Positions 29,719 to 39,612 of a DNA stretch of 64,000 nucleotides are shown here, in pieces (within the stretch, counting starts at the first letter, position 1; each line of letters opens with the position of its first letter). The stretch is from Enterovibrio calviensis DSM 14347 (lineage in GTDB: Bacteria; Pseudomonadota; Gammaproteobacteria; Enterobacterales; Vibrionaceae). Made by a program: the position numbers and the translations under genes. Location of the stretch: the NCBI RefSeq assembly GCF_000621165.1, contig NZ_KK211217.1, positions 434,001-498,000 on the forward strand, read 5' to 3'. The notes below the pieces were generated by a model, which saw only the letters and a list, made by a program, of their open reading frames with translations, did no database searches and was not told the origin of the DNA.

Positions 29719-30987
29719 TTAGGCGTTAAGTGCTTGTTCCAGATCGGCAATAATATCGTCAATATGCTCGATACCAACCGACAGCCGAATCATTTCTGGT
29801 GAAACGCCTGCTTGCGCCTGTTCATCTTCGCTCATCTGACGGTGCGTGGTTGAAGCGGGGTGACACGCCAGTGATTTCGCATCACCAATGTTAACCAAAC
29901 GCTTGAACAAGGCCAACGCATCATAGAAACGCACACCCGCTTCATAACCGTCTTTCATGCCAAATGAAAGAATGGCAGAAGGCTGACCCTTCATGTATTT
30001 CTGCGCAAGTGCATGGTGCTCAGAATCTGGTAAACCTGCATAGCTCACCCAGCTGACTTTCTCATGCCCTTGTAGGTACTCAGCAACCTTCAAGGCATTT
30101 TCAACATGGCGTTCCATACGCAATGACAGCGTTTCCAATCCTTGCATCAACATGAAGGCATTCATTGGAGATAGTGCGGCACCTGTGTTCCTTAGCGGCA
30201 CGGTACGGGCACGCCCTATGAAGGCCGCATCGCCAAATGCTTCGGTGTAGACTACGCCGTGGTAAGCCGCTTCCGGTTGGTTGAATACAGGGAATCGTGC
30301 TTTGTGCTGTGCCCAAGGGAACTTCCCTGAATCAACAATCACGCCACCCAAGGTAGTGCCATGCCCGCCAATGTATTTGGTTAGCGAGTGAACAACGATA
30401 TCAGCACCATGCTCGATAGGTTTGCACAGCACAGGTGTAGCAACCGTGTTATCCACAATCACTGGCACGCCTTGCGCGTGGGCAAGCTCAGCCACTTTCG
30501 CTAAATCGACGATGTTACCCGCAGGGTTACCGATACTTTCGCAATAAACCGCTTTTGTTTTTTCATCAATCAAAGCCGCGAGGCTTTCAGGCTTGTCATC
30601 TTTTGCGAAGCGAACTTCAATGCCTTGCTTTGGCAGCATGTGCGCAAACAAGGTGTATGTGCCGCCGTAAAGCTGTGGTGTAGAGACAATATTGTCTCCA
30701 ATTTCCGCCAAGGTTTGAATGGCGTAATTGATAGCCGCACTGCCTGCACTGACCACCAGACCAGCAATACCGCCTTCCAATGCTGCCATGCGTTGCTCAA
30801 GCACATCATTGGTTGGGTTCATAATGCGAGTATAAATGTTGCCAGGAACAGCCAGATTGAACAGGTCGGCACCGTGCTGGGCGCTATCAAATTCATAAGC
30901 AACAGTTTGGTAGATTGGGGTCGCAACAGATTTCGTGGTTGGGTCAGTTTCGTACCCAGCATGAATGGAAAGGGTTTCGTCTTTCAT
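29719..30987 (-). CDS. metY: O-acetylhomoserine sulfhydrylase (aminocarboxypropyltransferase)
   Basis: PLP enzyme of the Cys/Met metabolism family, 422 aa, joining O-acetylhomoserine with sulfide to make homocysteine. The Schiff-base Lys lies in VVHSLTKYIGGHGTTLGG. NIYTRIMNPTNDVLEQRMAALEGG and SAGSAAINYAI are family marks, and LACHPASTTHRQMSEDEQ near the end is typical of MetY rather than MetB. The ATG at 30987 follows AAGGAAG. The upstream stretch to 31196 has no other gene; no clear SAM-type riboswitch was recognised. Confidence 0.9.
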   Translation of the reverse strand: MKDETLSIHAGYETDPTTKSVATPIYQTVAYEFDSAQHGADLFNLAVPGNIYTRIMNPTNDVLEQRMAALEGGIAGLVVSAGSAAINYAIQTLAEIGDNIVSTPQLYGGTYTLFAHMLPKQGIEVRFAKDDKPESLAALIDEKTKAVYCESIGNPAGNIVDLAKVAELAHAQGVPVIVDNTVATPVLCKPIEHGADIVVHSLTKYIGGHGTTLGGVIVDSGKFPWAQHKARFPVFNQPEAAYHGVVYTEAFGDAAFIGRARTVPLRNTGAALSPMNAFMLMQGLETLSLRMERHVENALKVAEYLQGHEKVSWVSYAGLPDSEHHALAQKYMKGQPSAILSFGMKDGYEAGVRFYDALALFKRLVNIGDAKSLACHPASTTHRQMSEDEQAQAGVSPEMIRLSVGIEHIDDIIADLEQALNA

Positions 30988-31196
30988 CGTTCTTCCTTGA
31001 AACAAACACAGATTCGGTAATATGACAGAAAGCCTAGGCGGTAAAGTTGCACCTGCTCAAGTTTTTCACCTGTGTTTTGAGGCAAGGGTTGGCAGTATCA
31101 CTATTGAAATGTTTAGGACGAGGGGTAAATGGAGACACTGCGCCTGTTATCGACTCAGTGTCATGGGTGTCATCGTTTGGGCACGTAATGATTCGG

Positions 31197-31868
31197 CTAG
31201 CGAAGGCGAACGCTAATTTGTCTCATGTGTATGCGATAGATAATTGCAAGCAGTAAGCACACAGCTGCGGGCGCAGCGAAAGACCAAGCGCCGAGCAAAG
31301 GGAAAATGAACGCACTCACCGTTCCTCCCAATATGAAGCCGATAGCAATAACGCCAAAGAGAACCAACTTACGACGGTTAATAGGCTGCCCTCGTAACTT
31401 GGCGCCAAACATCAATCCCAAATCTGTAATGATGCCCGTGATGTGTGTGGTTCGAACAATGGCCCCGCTATAGCTTGTCACCAATCCATTTTGAATACCG
31501 CATGCAGCGGCGGCTAAGTAAAGTCCATAAACCGCGTTTTGTTGCATGGGATAGACAGCGCCAAACAGCAACGCAGCTTCGACCAGTAGAAGCACGTCGT
31601 AACGTCGACCTAGAGCCAGCGTGCCATCTTTCAAAATGAAACCTGAAAGCAACGCACCACCGAAGAAGCCAGCAAGAATACTGGATAAGTGAACAAGTTG
31701 GGCTGGGTGGCTGTTGATCAAATCCGTGCCGATCAATGTGGCGGTACCGGAGAGGTGAGAAATGGCTTGATGCTCAAATCCGAGCAATCCAATGCCATTA
31801 ACGCAACCTGCAGTGAGGGCAAGAACAAATGCCCCATACTCAACCCATTTGGGAAGCTTGGATATCAC
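31197..31868 (-). CDS. DUF1275 (YoaK-family) membrane protein
   Basis: 223-aa inner-membrane protein with about six hydrophobic segments. The DUF1275 pattern is visible: GCVNGIGLLGF in the first helix, HLSGTATLIGTDL, GLYLAAAACGIQNGLVTSYSGAIVRTTHITGIITDLG and a last segment near residue 190. Function is not established; transport is often suggested. It sits upstream of metY on the same strand with a 209-bp gap. Confidence 0.82.
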   Translation of the reverse strand: MISKLPKWVEYGAFVLALTAGCVNGIGLLGFEHQAISHLSGTATLIGTDLINSHPAQLVHLSSILAGFFGGALLSGFILKDGTLALGRRYDVLLLVEAALLFGAVYPMQQNAVYGLYLAAAACGIQNGLVTSYSGAIVRTTHITGIITDLGLMFGAKLRGQPINRRKLVLFGVIAIGFILGGTVSAFIFPLLGAWSFAAPAAVCLLLAIIYRIHMRQISVRLR

Positions 31869-32059
31869 GGGTGAACCTATATTAACGTGAGGAGTCGGAA
31901 GAGTTGCTCGGCATGAGGCCGATTAACAGAGGGAAGATTTTACATCAAACCGCGTGCGATCACGCGGTTTAGATCAAAAGCTCGAGCAGAAAGCGGTGAG
32001 AGGCTCAGGTGCAAGACAGCCACTCACACCAACAATGCACCAAAGCCAAAGAGGAACGA

Positions 32060-32344
32060 TCAGTTAACCGGAATGATGGTGATGTCACCATACACGCTGC
32101 ACTGGCACGCCAAGCGACGCTTGTCACCGTCCATGTCTAAGGTATCCAGCAGATCAATCTCTTCTTCGTTTTTTGGGCTTAGGTTATTCATACCGGACGT
32201 CACATCAATCGCACATGTTCCGCACGCCGCTGACCGACAACCAAAAGGCACTTCGCTTTGCCCAGCATCTTCTAAATCAATCAGCGAACCTCCGCTAGAA
32301 AGTTGTACTGAATGTCCTGTGTGACCGAATGTAACGGTTGGCAT
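32060..32344 (-). CDS. 2Fe-2S ferredoxin
   Basis: 94-aa plant-type ferredoxin. Cluster ligands are three Cys in FGCRSAACGTCAI (spacing C-x4-C-x2-C) and the fourth in LACQCSV near residue 80. It carries electrons for an unidentified partner; no oxygenase or reductase gene is adjacent. The acidic segment EEEIDLLDTLDMDGDKRR is the expected loop before the last ligand. It is apparently monocistronic. Confidence 0.9.
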   Translation of the reverse strand: MPTVTFGHTGHSVQLSSGGSLIDLEDAGQSEVPFGCRSAACGTCAIDVTSGMNNLSPKNEEEIDLLDTLDMDGDKRRLACQCSVYGDITIIPVN

Positions 32345-32600
32345 GGCGATACTCCTAAAGCATGGCAGAGACTGATTTGTGTAAAAAGTCGTTTAAAAAA
32401 AGCCGTTTAAAAAAGCTTAGTTGTTGAATGTAAAAATGTCTTGGTACTGATCACGCTCCATTCACACTAGAACACGTTCATGCGTTGTGCATTTATCGCT
32501 ATAAAAGCTGATTTAGACGAGAAGATAGCAACTGAGAAAAACACGTCTCGAACTTCTGTGCTATTCCTCTTAATACACATATCTCAAAAAGGACACGCCT

Positions 32601-33725
32601 ATGATCTCCGATATTGAACTGTCAGGTCGCAGAGCGCCGCTCGATACCTTGTTGACACATTTGCAGCAATTGAGCCGACGCCGTGATGTGACCTTCTCAG
32701 CGTGGGCGGCGGAATTGCTGGAGATCGGGGTGAGCTACTTTGCGGCAACGGCAGGGAAATTAACGCGCGTCGGAGATCAAGAATTGCAGGTTGTTGAGCG
32801 TTTTTTCAAGACAGAAGATCGCAGTGGGCGTTGCGCGATGTTCGAAGCGGGAGATACCGCGCCGCTATCGACCTCGTTTTGCGGCATCACAGTGGGCGAG
32901 AAAACCCCCATACTTGCGCCTGATACGCGCGTGCATGACAAGCTGAAGGGGCATCTATTTATTAAAAGTTTGCCCGTTGCATACTGGGGCGTCGCCATAC
33001 ACTTTAATGGCATCGTGTGGGGAACGTTGAGTTTTTGTGGCGAGGAAATAGGGGAGGCGCATCCGCTTGATGAAGAAGCCTTGTTGCTCATGGCTGGGCT
33101 ACTCGAATTAAAGCTAGAAAACGAAGAGTACCGAGAGGAAGTGCGGGGAGCGCGCGAGTCTTATCAGGTGCTGAGTCAAAGACTAGAGAAAATTCAACAT
33201 ATAGATGCATTAACAGAGCTGCCGAATCGCGGCGCGTTGTTTGATTATTTACATCGCGAAGTGAACCAGCTTATTCGTCGAGATGGCGAGGGGGCGATTG
33301 CGTTAGTCGATATCGATTTTTTCCATATGTTTAACGAACAACATGGGCATGAAGAGGGCGACCGCATCCTCAAGGGCGTTTCGGTGGCGCTTAGACAAGC
33401 GGTGAGAAACTATGATTACGTCGCACGCTATAGTGGCGAACAATTTCTGGTGTGGTTCCCTGATACCTTGCAATCAGAGGTCGCCAAGGTATGTGAACGC
33501 ATGGCTGAACATGTGGCACAGTGCGAAGTGGACGGGACGCCAGTGACCATCAGTGTCGGTTATTGCGCATTTCGCAGTGACAGCGAAGAGAAGATCCCTT
33601 TCTCCAAGGCGCTAGATAAGCTTATCAACCTCGCTCATAGCGCGTTGGTGGAAGCGAAAGGGAAAGGGCGTAACTGCGCAATGTCCGCATCGAAGCGCCC
33701 TGTGACCATTACATCATTGTCTTAA
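32601..33725 (+). CDS. GAF-GGDEF protein with degenerate signature (SGEQF)
   Basis: 374-aa cytoplasmic protein. A GAF-like sensor spans about residues 20-175, then a coiled segment (EEVRGARESYQVLSQRLEK) and a GGDEF domain from about 205 (DALTELPNRGALFDYL, ALVDIDFFHMFNEQHGHEEGDRIL). Where active diguanylate cyclases have GG[D/E]EF this protein reads SGEQF, changing the first Gly and the fourth acidic residue. Cyclic di-GMP synthesis is therefore doubtful; it may bind GTP or partner its neighbour. The next gene, 65 bp on in the same direction, encodes a paralogue with an intact motif. Confidence 0.83.
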   Translation: MISDIELSGRRAPLDTLLTHLQQLSRRRDVTFSAWAAELLEIGVSYFAATAGKLTRVGDQELQVVERFFKTEDRSGRCAMFEAGDTAPLSTSFCGITVGEKTPILAPDTRVHDKLKGHLFIKSLPVAYWGVAIHFNGIVWGTLSFCGEEIGEAHPLDEEALLLMAGLLELKLENEEYREEVRGARESYQVLSQRLEKIQHIDALTELPNRGALFDYLHREVNQLIRRDGEGAIALVDIDFFHMFNEQHGHEEGDRILKGVSVALRQAVRNYDYVARYSGEQFLVWFPDTLQSEVAKVCERMAEHVAQCEVDGTPVTISVGYCAFRSDSEEKIPFSKALDKLINLAHSALVEAKGKGRNCAMSASKRPVTITSLS

Positions 33726-33805
33726 CACTTTGGGCATCTTATAGAGTTATAAGTCAACAAGTTGTATATGATGATGTAAATGTCTCAATTTTGGGAATTG
33801 AAATC

Positions 33806-34870
33806 ATGAGTATGTCTGAAAGTGAAAAAGTGATTCGCCGAATTTATGAGATAACGAATGACTACGAAAAAGGCTTGGACTATCAAATCGATGCGTTAAT
33901 TCGTATGGGGCTTGAACGCTTCAACCTCGATATTGGCATCCTCTCCATTATTGATGGTGACCACTATGAAATTCGTCATGTGGTCTGCCCTGACGATATA
34001 CCGATAAAACAAGGCGACTCTTTTCCATATGACATGTCGTATTGCTGGGTGACGTTAGAAGCAGACGGCCCGATAGCCATGGAGCAAGTCGGCAAAACCG
34101 ATGTTCTCGGCAACCATCCGGCTTATCAAGCGTTTGGCCTTGAGTCGTATATCGGTATTCCCATTCGAGTCAACAACAAGGTGCAGGGCACACTGAATTT
34201 CACCAGTCCTAATCCTTATCCGCGCGAGTTTAAGGAAATTGATCTCGATTCACTGTGTTTGATGGCGACTTGGCTTGAAGTAGAGTACGCGCGTCGTTTG
34301 CAGCAAGACGAGTTGGAAAAACTCAATGCACGATTGGAGGAGTTAGTTCGGACTGATCCGCTGACAGGGCTTTCAAATCGTCGCCATATGTTTGATCAAA
34401 TTGATGCCAGCATTAACATCATTAGACGTAAGAAATTGAATGGCGCCGTTATGCTTTTGGATTTGGACCATTTTAAACGGGTCAATGATCAGTTCGGCCA
34501 TCAAAAGGGCGATGAAGTCCTGGTTGCCGTGTCAGATGCGTTGAAAAGTGCGCTGAGAAATTATGACTGCGTCGGTCGCTATGGAGGCGAAGAATTTATC
34601 ATTTGGCTCGAAGATGTTGAGCTCTCGCAAGTTAACACTGTGTGCAAACGCATCCGAAAATCACTGTCAAAACTCTCCATTGATTCGCTCAAAGTCACCT
34701 GCAGTATTGGTGTTCATTACTTTACGCATGATGAGGTGATCCCGTTTGATAAGGAAAGCGTGATCAATAGGTTGATCAAGAAAGCCGACAGTGCGCTTTT
34801 TGAGTCTAAAAACTCCGGGCGAGACCGTGTCACGTTTTTTGATGATTCAGCAAAAATGACTATATCGTAA
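33806..34870 (+). CDS. GAF-GGDEF diguanylate cyclase
   Basis: 354-aa protein with an N-terminal GAF domain (about 20-165) and a C-terminal GGDEF domain (about 185-345). The cyclase has DPLTGLSNRRHMFDQI, MLLDLDHFKRVNDQFGHQKGDEVL and the intact catalytic RYGGEEF, so it should make cyclic di-GMP. No RxxD inhibitory site is evident before the motif. The ATG at 33806 is chosen; an in-frame TTG at 33791 and an ATG at 33812 are alternatives. It probably shares a transcript with the preceding paralogue. Confidence 0.86.
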   Translation: MSMSESEKVIRRIYEITNDYEKGLDYQIDALIRMGLERFNLDIGILSIIDGDHYEIRHVVCPDDIPIKQGDSFPYDMSYCWVTLEADGPIAMEQVGKTDVLGNHPAYQAFGLESYIGIPIRVNNKVQGTLNFTSPNPYPREFKEIDLDSLCLMATWLEVEYARRLQQDELEKLNARLEELVRTDPLTGLSNRRHMFDQIDASINIIRRKKLNGAVMLLDLDHFKRVNDQFGHQKGDEVLVAVSDALKSALRNYDCVGRYGGEEFIIWLEDVELSQVNTVCKRIRKSLSKLSIDSLKVTCSIGVHYFTHDEVIPFDKESVINRLIKKADSALFESKNSGRDRVTFFDDSAKMTIS

Positions 34871-34892
34871 GCGTAGCGCTAACCATGCAGTG

Positions 34893-35405
34893 CTAACGAT
34901 AAAGATACACAGACAGAAAGTAGTTAATTTGATCGTTGATGTATTTGATCGCGGTGTGTCTATCCGCACTATTTCTATCGACGCCAAAGCTGCTTGGAAT
35001 TTCTCCGCCTTCCGTGACATCCCAAGGAATAAACTTTGCGTATTCGGGCAGAGGCTTGCCGGATTGCACGGAGGAAGGGGACAAAGCGATGAGGTAATCC
35101 ACATACGTCGCTTTATAAGCTTCTATCTTCGATAAATATTGATCGCTACACGTGATGTTGTACTGGCGCAGCGCTTGGCATGCTGAGGCAACATTGCACG
35201 TGTTGCTGGTATACGCACTGAACCCTCTGAAGTAACTGTCCGCCTTATGCGTCAGTATCGACTGAGCAACCAACGAATACCCATCTTCACCATCACAAAG
35301 AAATAAAACACTGGGCTTTGCTTTATCACGGTCAGACAAGCCAATAGTCTCTTTTTCGGTCAACCCTTCTTCTCTGTATGAAGTGGATTCGCTTCCTCTC
35401 GTCAT
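34893..35405 (-). CDS. Low-molecular-weight phosphatase-like protein with altered P-loop
   Basis: 170-aa protein. Residues about 30-60 resemble the P-loop of LMW protein tyrosine phosphatase/ArsC: VLFLC followed by DGEDGYS, then a helix. Phosphatases need C-x5-R; here the Cys is kept but Arg is Tyr. A later segment, FIPWDVTEGGEIPSSFG, corresponds to the family's Asp-containing W-D/P loop. Catalysis as a phosphatase is unlikely; binding or a thiol role is possible. The ATG at 35405 has AGGAAG 6 bp upstream. It converges on the GGDEF pair and diverges from pstS. Confidence 0.62.
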   Translation of the reverse strand: MTRGSESTSYREEGLTEKETIGLSDRDKAKPSVLFLCDGEDGYSLVAQSILTHKADSYFRGFSAYTSNTCNVASACQALRQYNITCSDQYLSKIEAYKATYVDYLIALSPSSVQSGKPLPEYAKFIPWDVTEGGEIPSSFGVDRNSADRHTAIKYINDQINYFLSVYLYR

Positions 35406-35678
35406 AAATTTCTTCCTGTTTCCCGTCAACTCAAAGTGAATCGAGTTGATTGCTGTCTTGTGCGCTTTTTGACTATCGCGACAAACAAACACAGCAATGA
35501 GAGGCACATGATTAGCCTTAAGATCGCGTGTTCTGCGAGAAAAAACGTAGATATCCCCAAACTGAATGGCGTTGAGTCGTGGTACTTCAATGAGGAATGG
35601 GGAAACAACCTAAGCGCGAAACATTTCAATCGTGTGAAGTATTGATTGAATAAATGTTTCACTGGGAATTCGTTGTCG

Positions 35679-35718
35679 CTGTAATGGAATGTTCACATTT
35701 CGTTAAGGTAAGCGTCAC
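35679..35718 (+). promoter_or_regulatory. Putative PhoB box array upstream of pstS
   Basis: Four 7-bp units spaced by 4-bp linkers (CTGTAAT, TGTTCAC, CGTTAAG, GCGTCAC) fit the 11-bp periodicity of a double PhoB box, with CTGTCAT as the unit consensus. The first and last units match best. It lies about 100 bp before the pstS start. The surrounding gap 35406-35815 holds no other supported feature. Phosphate-limitation control of the pst operon is the expected consequence. Confidence 0.55.
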
Positions 35719-35815
35719 ATTAGAGCTCTAACTTCTACATCAGTTTTAAACCGAAATCGAAAGCAGTTAGCCCTTTGCGCTGCTTCAACGAATAAATATC
35801 GACTTGGAGGTTGAT

Positions 35816-36856
35816 GTGAAACTTAAGACTCTGATTGCGGCATCTACAGTATGCCTGTCAACGTTCGCAGCAGGTAACGCAGCGGCAGCAACACGTGACT
35901 ACATTAGTATTGTTGGTTCTTCAACAGTGTATCCTTTTGCGACAGTCGTAGCGGAGCGCTTCGGTCGTACATCAGAATTTGCGGTACCAAAAATTGAATC
36001 TACCGGTTCAGGCGGCGGCTTGAAGCTGTTCTGTGCAGGTGTTGGCGAAAACACGCCAGACATTACTAACGCTTCTCGCAAAATCAAAAGTTCTGAAGTT
36101 GAGCTTTGTGCGAAGAACGGCGTGAAAGACATTGTTGAAGTGAAAGTGGGCTATGACGGCATCGCATTCGCAAACTCTAAGAAATCGCAGCAGTTCGACA
36201 TCACTTTGAAAGACCTTTTCACTGCGCTCGCGAAAGTCGTGCCAGATGCAAACGGCAACCTTATCGAAAACCCGAACAAAACATGGAAAGACGTAAACGC
36301 GTCATTACCAGCAATGAAAATTGAAGTGCTTGGTCCACCACCAACGTCTGGTACTCGCGATGCATTCGTTGAGCTAGCAATGGAAGGCGGTTGTAAGCAG
36401 TACCCAGCATTGAAAGCGATGAAAAAAGCAGACAAGAAGAAGTACAAAGCAGTGTGTCACGGTATTCGTGAAGACGGTGCATTCATCGAAGCGGGCGAGA
36501 ACGACAACCTGATCGTTCAGAAGCTAGACGCTAACCCAAATGCGTTCGGCATCTTCGGTTACAGCTTCCTTGAGCAAAACTCAGACAAAGTACAAGGCGC
36601 GAAAATTGCCGGCGTAGTACCAACATTCGATGCTATCGGTGACGGTTCTTACCCTGTTTCTCGTTCACTGTACTTCTACGTGAAAAAAGCGCACTCAGAC
36701 GTAATCCCTGGCCTTCAAGAGTATGTTGCGGCATTTACATCTGAAGATGCGATTGGTGACGAAGGTTACCTGACTGATCGTGGTCTGATTCCACTATCAG
36801 CACGTGATTGGAAACTGGTTCGCAACAGTGCAGTAGATTTAACGCCAAATCTGTAA
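35816..36856 (+). CDS. pstS: Phosphate ABC transporter periplasmic binding protein
   Basis: 346-aa phosphate-binding protein with a signal peptide ending AAAA before TRDYISIVGSST. Phosphate-contact motifs are VGSSTVYPFA, ESTGSGGGLKLFCAG and GPPPTSGTRDAFVEL. The start is a GTG at 35816 with GGAGG 5 bp upstream; an in-frame TTG at 35804 overlaps that ribosome site and is rejected. Strong codon bias compared with its neighbours fits high expression under phosphate starvation. This is the longer PstS type, with a lysine-rich insert around ALKAMKKADKKKYK. Confidence 0.93.
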   Translation: MKLKTLIAASTVCLSTFAAGNAAAATRDYISIVGSSTVYPFATVVAERFGRTSEFAVPKIESTGSGGGLKLFCAGVGENTPDITNASRKIKSSEVELCAKNGVKDIVEVKVGYDGIAFANSKKSQQFDITLKDLFTALAKVVPDANGNLIENPNKTWKDVNASLPAMKIEVLGPPPTSGTRDAFVELAMEGGCKQYPALKAMKKADKKKYKAVCHGIREDGAFIEAGENDNLIVQKLDANPNAFGIFGYSFLEQNSDKVQGAKIAGVVPTFDAIGDGSYPVSRSLYFYVKKAHSDVIPGLQEYVAAFTSEDAIGDEGYLTDRGLIPLSARDWKLVRNSAVDLTPNL

Positions 36857-36925
36857 GTTGTAACCCTTGAGTGGTGGGCCGAAAGGCACACCACTTTTGC
36901 TGTATCAGGGATTTAAGGAATAGGG

Positions 36926-38308
36926 ATGACGACATCCACATTGATGGTGATATTAGTGCTGCTTACGTTTAGCGCCTATCTCCTCGCCAAAAAACGCTCC
37001 CGAGATGTTGCTACCGTGAACGGTGGTTTGAATACGCTTCACTCTCGGCCTGTGTATTACGGCTCATTTGCTGCCATTCTTGCGGCAATTCCGAGTTTTA
37101 TATTGCTGGTGATCTGGCAAGCCGTCGAGCCAAGTCTGGTTGAATCTTTGGTCATGGCGCAAGTGCCACAAGCGACCCTTGACTCGCACCAGAATATCCA
37201 ACTGCTATATAGCCAAATTATCCATATTGCTAGCGGTGTTCTTCAAACAGAAGACCCAATCCTATTGGCAGCAGCAGGACACTATCAACACCTAGAAGGC
37301 ATCGGCCAGACCTTGCGTTTTGTCGCCGTTGCAGCCTTATCTCTCATGGGGTTGGCATTGGGTTGGCGTATCGTTAAGCCGAAACTGAAAGCAAGACACT
37401 ATGTGGAAAAATGCCTTCAAATTTTTCTCATGTTTTGTTCAACACTGGCGATTTTGACTACCTTAGGTATCGTCCTTTCCGTGTTGTTTGAAGCCATTCG
37501 CTTCTTCCAAATTATTCCAGTGACCGATTTTTTGTTCGGTACTGAATGGTCTCCTCAAATTGCGCTTCGTGCTGACCAGCAAGGTGCAAGTGGCGCATTC
37601 GGCGCAATTCCGCTCTTTACCGGTACATTGATGATCTCGTTGATCGCGATGTGTATCGCTGCCCCTATTGGCCTGATGAGTGCGATTTACTTGGCGGAAT
37701 ACGCGTCTCCACGAGTGCGTAATATCGTTAAGCCGATTTTGGAAATCCTCGCGGGTATCCCAACCGTGGTTTATGGCTTCTTTGCAGCATTAACTGCAGC
37801 GCCATTCATCCGCGACATCGCGCATTCTATTGGCCTGAGCGGTGCATCTTCAGAGAGCGCGCTTGCCGCGGGAGCCGTCATGGGCGTCATGATTATCCCG
37901 TTTGTGTCTTCACTGTCTGATGACGTGATCACCGCCGTTCCTCAAACGCTGCGCGATGGGTCGCTAGGCTTAGGCGCTACGCGTTCAGAAACCATTAAAA
38001 GTGTGGTTCTCCCAGCAGCGCTACCCGGCATTGTCGGTGGGTTGTTGCTCGCCGTTTCCCGCGCCATCGGTGAAACCATGATTGTTGTGATGGCCGCAGG
38101 CCTTTCAGCGAACCTCACCGCGAATCCACTCGATTCTGTTACCACAGTCACCGTTCAAATCGTGACCTTGCTGGTGGGCGACCAAGAGTTCGATAGCCCG
38201 AAAACACTTGCCGCATTCGCACTGGGTTTGACTTTGTTTGTCGTGACCTTAGCGCTTAACTTTGTCGCACTTCGAATCGTGAAGAAATATCGAGAGCAGT
38301 ATGACTGA
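36926..38308 (+). CDS. pstC: Phosphate ABC transporter permease PstC
   Basis: 460-aa inner-membrane permease, longer than E. coli PstC (319 aa) because of an N-terminal extension of about 150 residues with two extra membrane helices and a periplasmic loop. The core permease starts near TLGIVLSVLFEAIRFF and contains the EAA loop LRDGSLGLGATRSETIKSVVLP. It overlaps pstA by 8 bp. The extended form is usual in marine gammaproteobacteria. Confidence 0.9.
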   Translation: MTTSTLMVILVLLTFSAYLLAKKRSRDVATVNGGLNTLHSRPVYYGSFAAILAAIPSFILLVIWQAVEPSLVESLVMAQVPQATLDSHQNIQLLYSQIIHIASGVLQTEDPILLAAAGHYQHLEGIGQTLRFVAVAALSLMGLALGWRIVKPKLKARHYVEKCLQIFLMFCSTLAILTTLGIVLSVLFEAIRFFQIIPVTDFLFGTEWSPQIALRADQQGASGAFGAIPLFTGTLMISLIAMCIAAPIGLMSAIYLAEYASPRVRNIVKPILEILAGIPTVVYGFFAALTAAPFIRDIAHSIGLSGASSESALAAGAVMGVMIIPFVSSLSDDVITAVPQTLRDGSLGLGATRSETIKSVVLPAALPGIVGGLLLAVSRAIGETMIVVMAAGLSANLTANPLDSVTTVTVQIVTLLVGDQEFDSPKTLAAFALGLTLFVVTLALNFVALRIVKKYREQYD

Positions 38309-39602
38309 TAGATTATTGAAAATCGCTGAAACCAAGCGAGCGAAAGTCAAAGCCGGCGTTGCACGTCGTCGCGCCAAAGAAAAGCGTTTCCGCTTTTATG
38401 GTGTTGCCTCCATTTCCATGGCCTTTGCTTTCTTGATCGTGTTGATGACGACCATTGTCTCTGACGGCTACACCGCTTTCTACACCACGGAAATCAAACT
38501 GACCGTGGATTTGTCTGAAAGCGCGTTAGGCATTGATGGGCAAGACATCAACAAAAAGACATTGATGAATGCCAGCTTCCGCAAAGTGGTACGCAAAGCC
38601 ATTCTTCAAGAAATCCCTGTTGATGGTCGTAAGAACAAGCGTGCGCTGTATTCGTTTTTATCGAACGGTGCAGAATACGATTTACGCGACATGGTGATTG
38701 CCGACCCATCTTTAATTGGACAGAAGATCGAGTACTGGGCGCAAGCCGGCGATAACTTCAACCAATACAACAAGGGCAACATCAAAGCCAGCACCCCTGA
38801 AGATGGCCGTCAGTTCAAGAACCAACAAATTGAGTGGTATGACGAACTGGAGCGTGAAGGCAATGTGCGCACAGTCTTCAACAAGAACTTCTTCACCAAT
38901 GGCGATAGCCGAGATGCAGAACTTGCGGGTATTTGGGGCGCAACCGTTGGCTCGTTTTATACCTTGTTAGTTACGCTAGCCTTGAGCTTCCCAATCGGTA
39001 TTTCCGCAGCGATTTACCTCGAAGAGTTTGCGCCGCGCAATCGTGCGACTGAGCTGATTGAAATCAACATCAACAACCTCGCAGCGGTTCCTTCGATTGT
39101 GTTTGGTTTGTTGGGTTTGGCCGTGTTCTTGAATGTGGCGGATTTACCTCGCTCTGCGCCGGTCGTGGGTGGTTTGGTGCTGACATTGATGACACTGCCA
39201 ACCATCATTATTTCAAGCCGCGCCGCGATCAAAGCCGTGCCGCCGTCAGTGCGTGATGCTGCATTGGGTGTAGGCGCATCAAAAATGCAAATGGTCATGC
39301 ACCACGTATTGCCTTTGGCAATGCCGGGCATGCTAACAGGCACCATCATCGGCATGGCCCAAGCGTTGGGTGAAACCGCGCCGCTGCTGATGATTGGTAT
39401 GGTTGCCTTCATCGTCGAAGTGCCTTCAGGCCCACTCGATGCGGCAACGGCGTTACCTGTACAAATTTATCTCTGGGCAGAAAACCCAGAAAAAGGTTTT
39501 GTTGAGAATACATCTGGCGCAATTATGGTGCTGCTAGCGTTCTTGGCATTTATGAACGCATGTGCCGTTATCATGCGTAAGCGCTTAGAGCGCAGATGGT
39601 AG
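38301..39602 (+). CDS. pstA: Phosphate ABC transporter permease PstA
   Basis: 433-aa partner permease, again longer than the E. coli protein (296 aa). After the first membrane helix (about 35-55) there is a periplasmic insert of about 140 residues ([19 protein letters not shown] onward) before the remaining helices. The EAA loop is [23 protein letters not shown]. The start codon lies inside the end of pstC, indicating coupling. The basic N terminus ([18 protein letters not shown]) is cytoplasmic. Confidence 0.9.
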   Translation: MTDRLLKIAETKRAKVKAGVARRRAKEKRFRFYGVASISMAFAFLIVLMTTIVSDGYTAFYTTEIKLTVDLSESALGIDGQDINKKTLMNASFRKVVRKAILQEIPVDGRKNKRALYSFLSNGAEYDLRDMVIADPSLIGQKIEYWAQAGDNFNQYNKGNIKASTPEDGRQFKNQQIEWYDELEREGNVRTVFNKNFFTNGDSRDAELAGIWGATVGSFYTLLVTLALSFPIGISAAIYLEEFAPRNRATELIEININNLAAVPSIVFGLLGLAVFLNVADLPRSAPVVGGLVLTLMTLPTIIISSRAAIKAVPPSVRDAALGVGASKMQMVMHHVLPLAMPGMLTGTIIGMAQALGETAPLLMIGMVAFIVEVPSGPLDAATALPVQIYLWAENPEKGFVENTSGAIMVLLAFLAFMNACAVIMRKRLERRW

Positions 39603-39612
39603 GAGTATGGAA

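Noticed and set aside
31022-31256. Short plus-strand frames upstream of metY, and a possible SAM/SAH riboswitch there
   Set aside because: The frames overlap each other and the DUF1275 gene end, with no ribosome sites. I could not match a riboswitch core by eye; a covariance-model scan of 31000-31196 would decide.
34890-35135. Plus-strand frame opposite the LMW-phosphatase-like gene
   Set aside because: It is antisense to a better-supported gene with a proper ribosome site and family resemblance.
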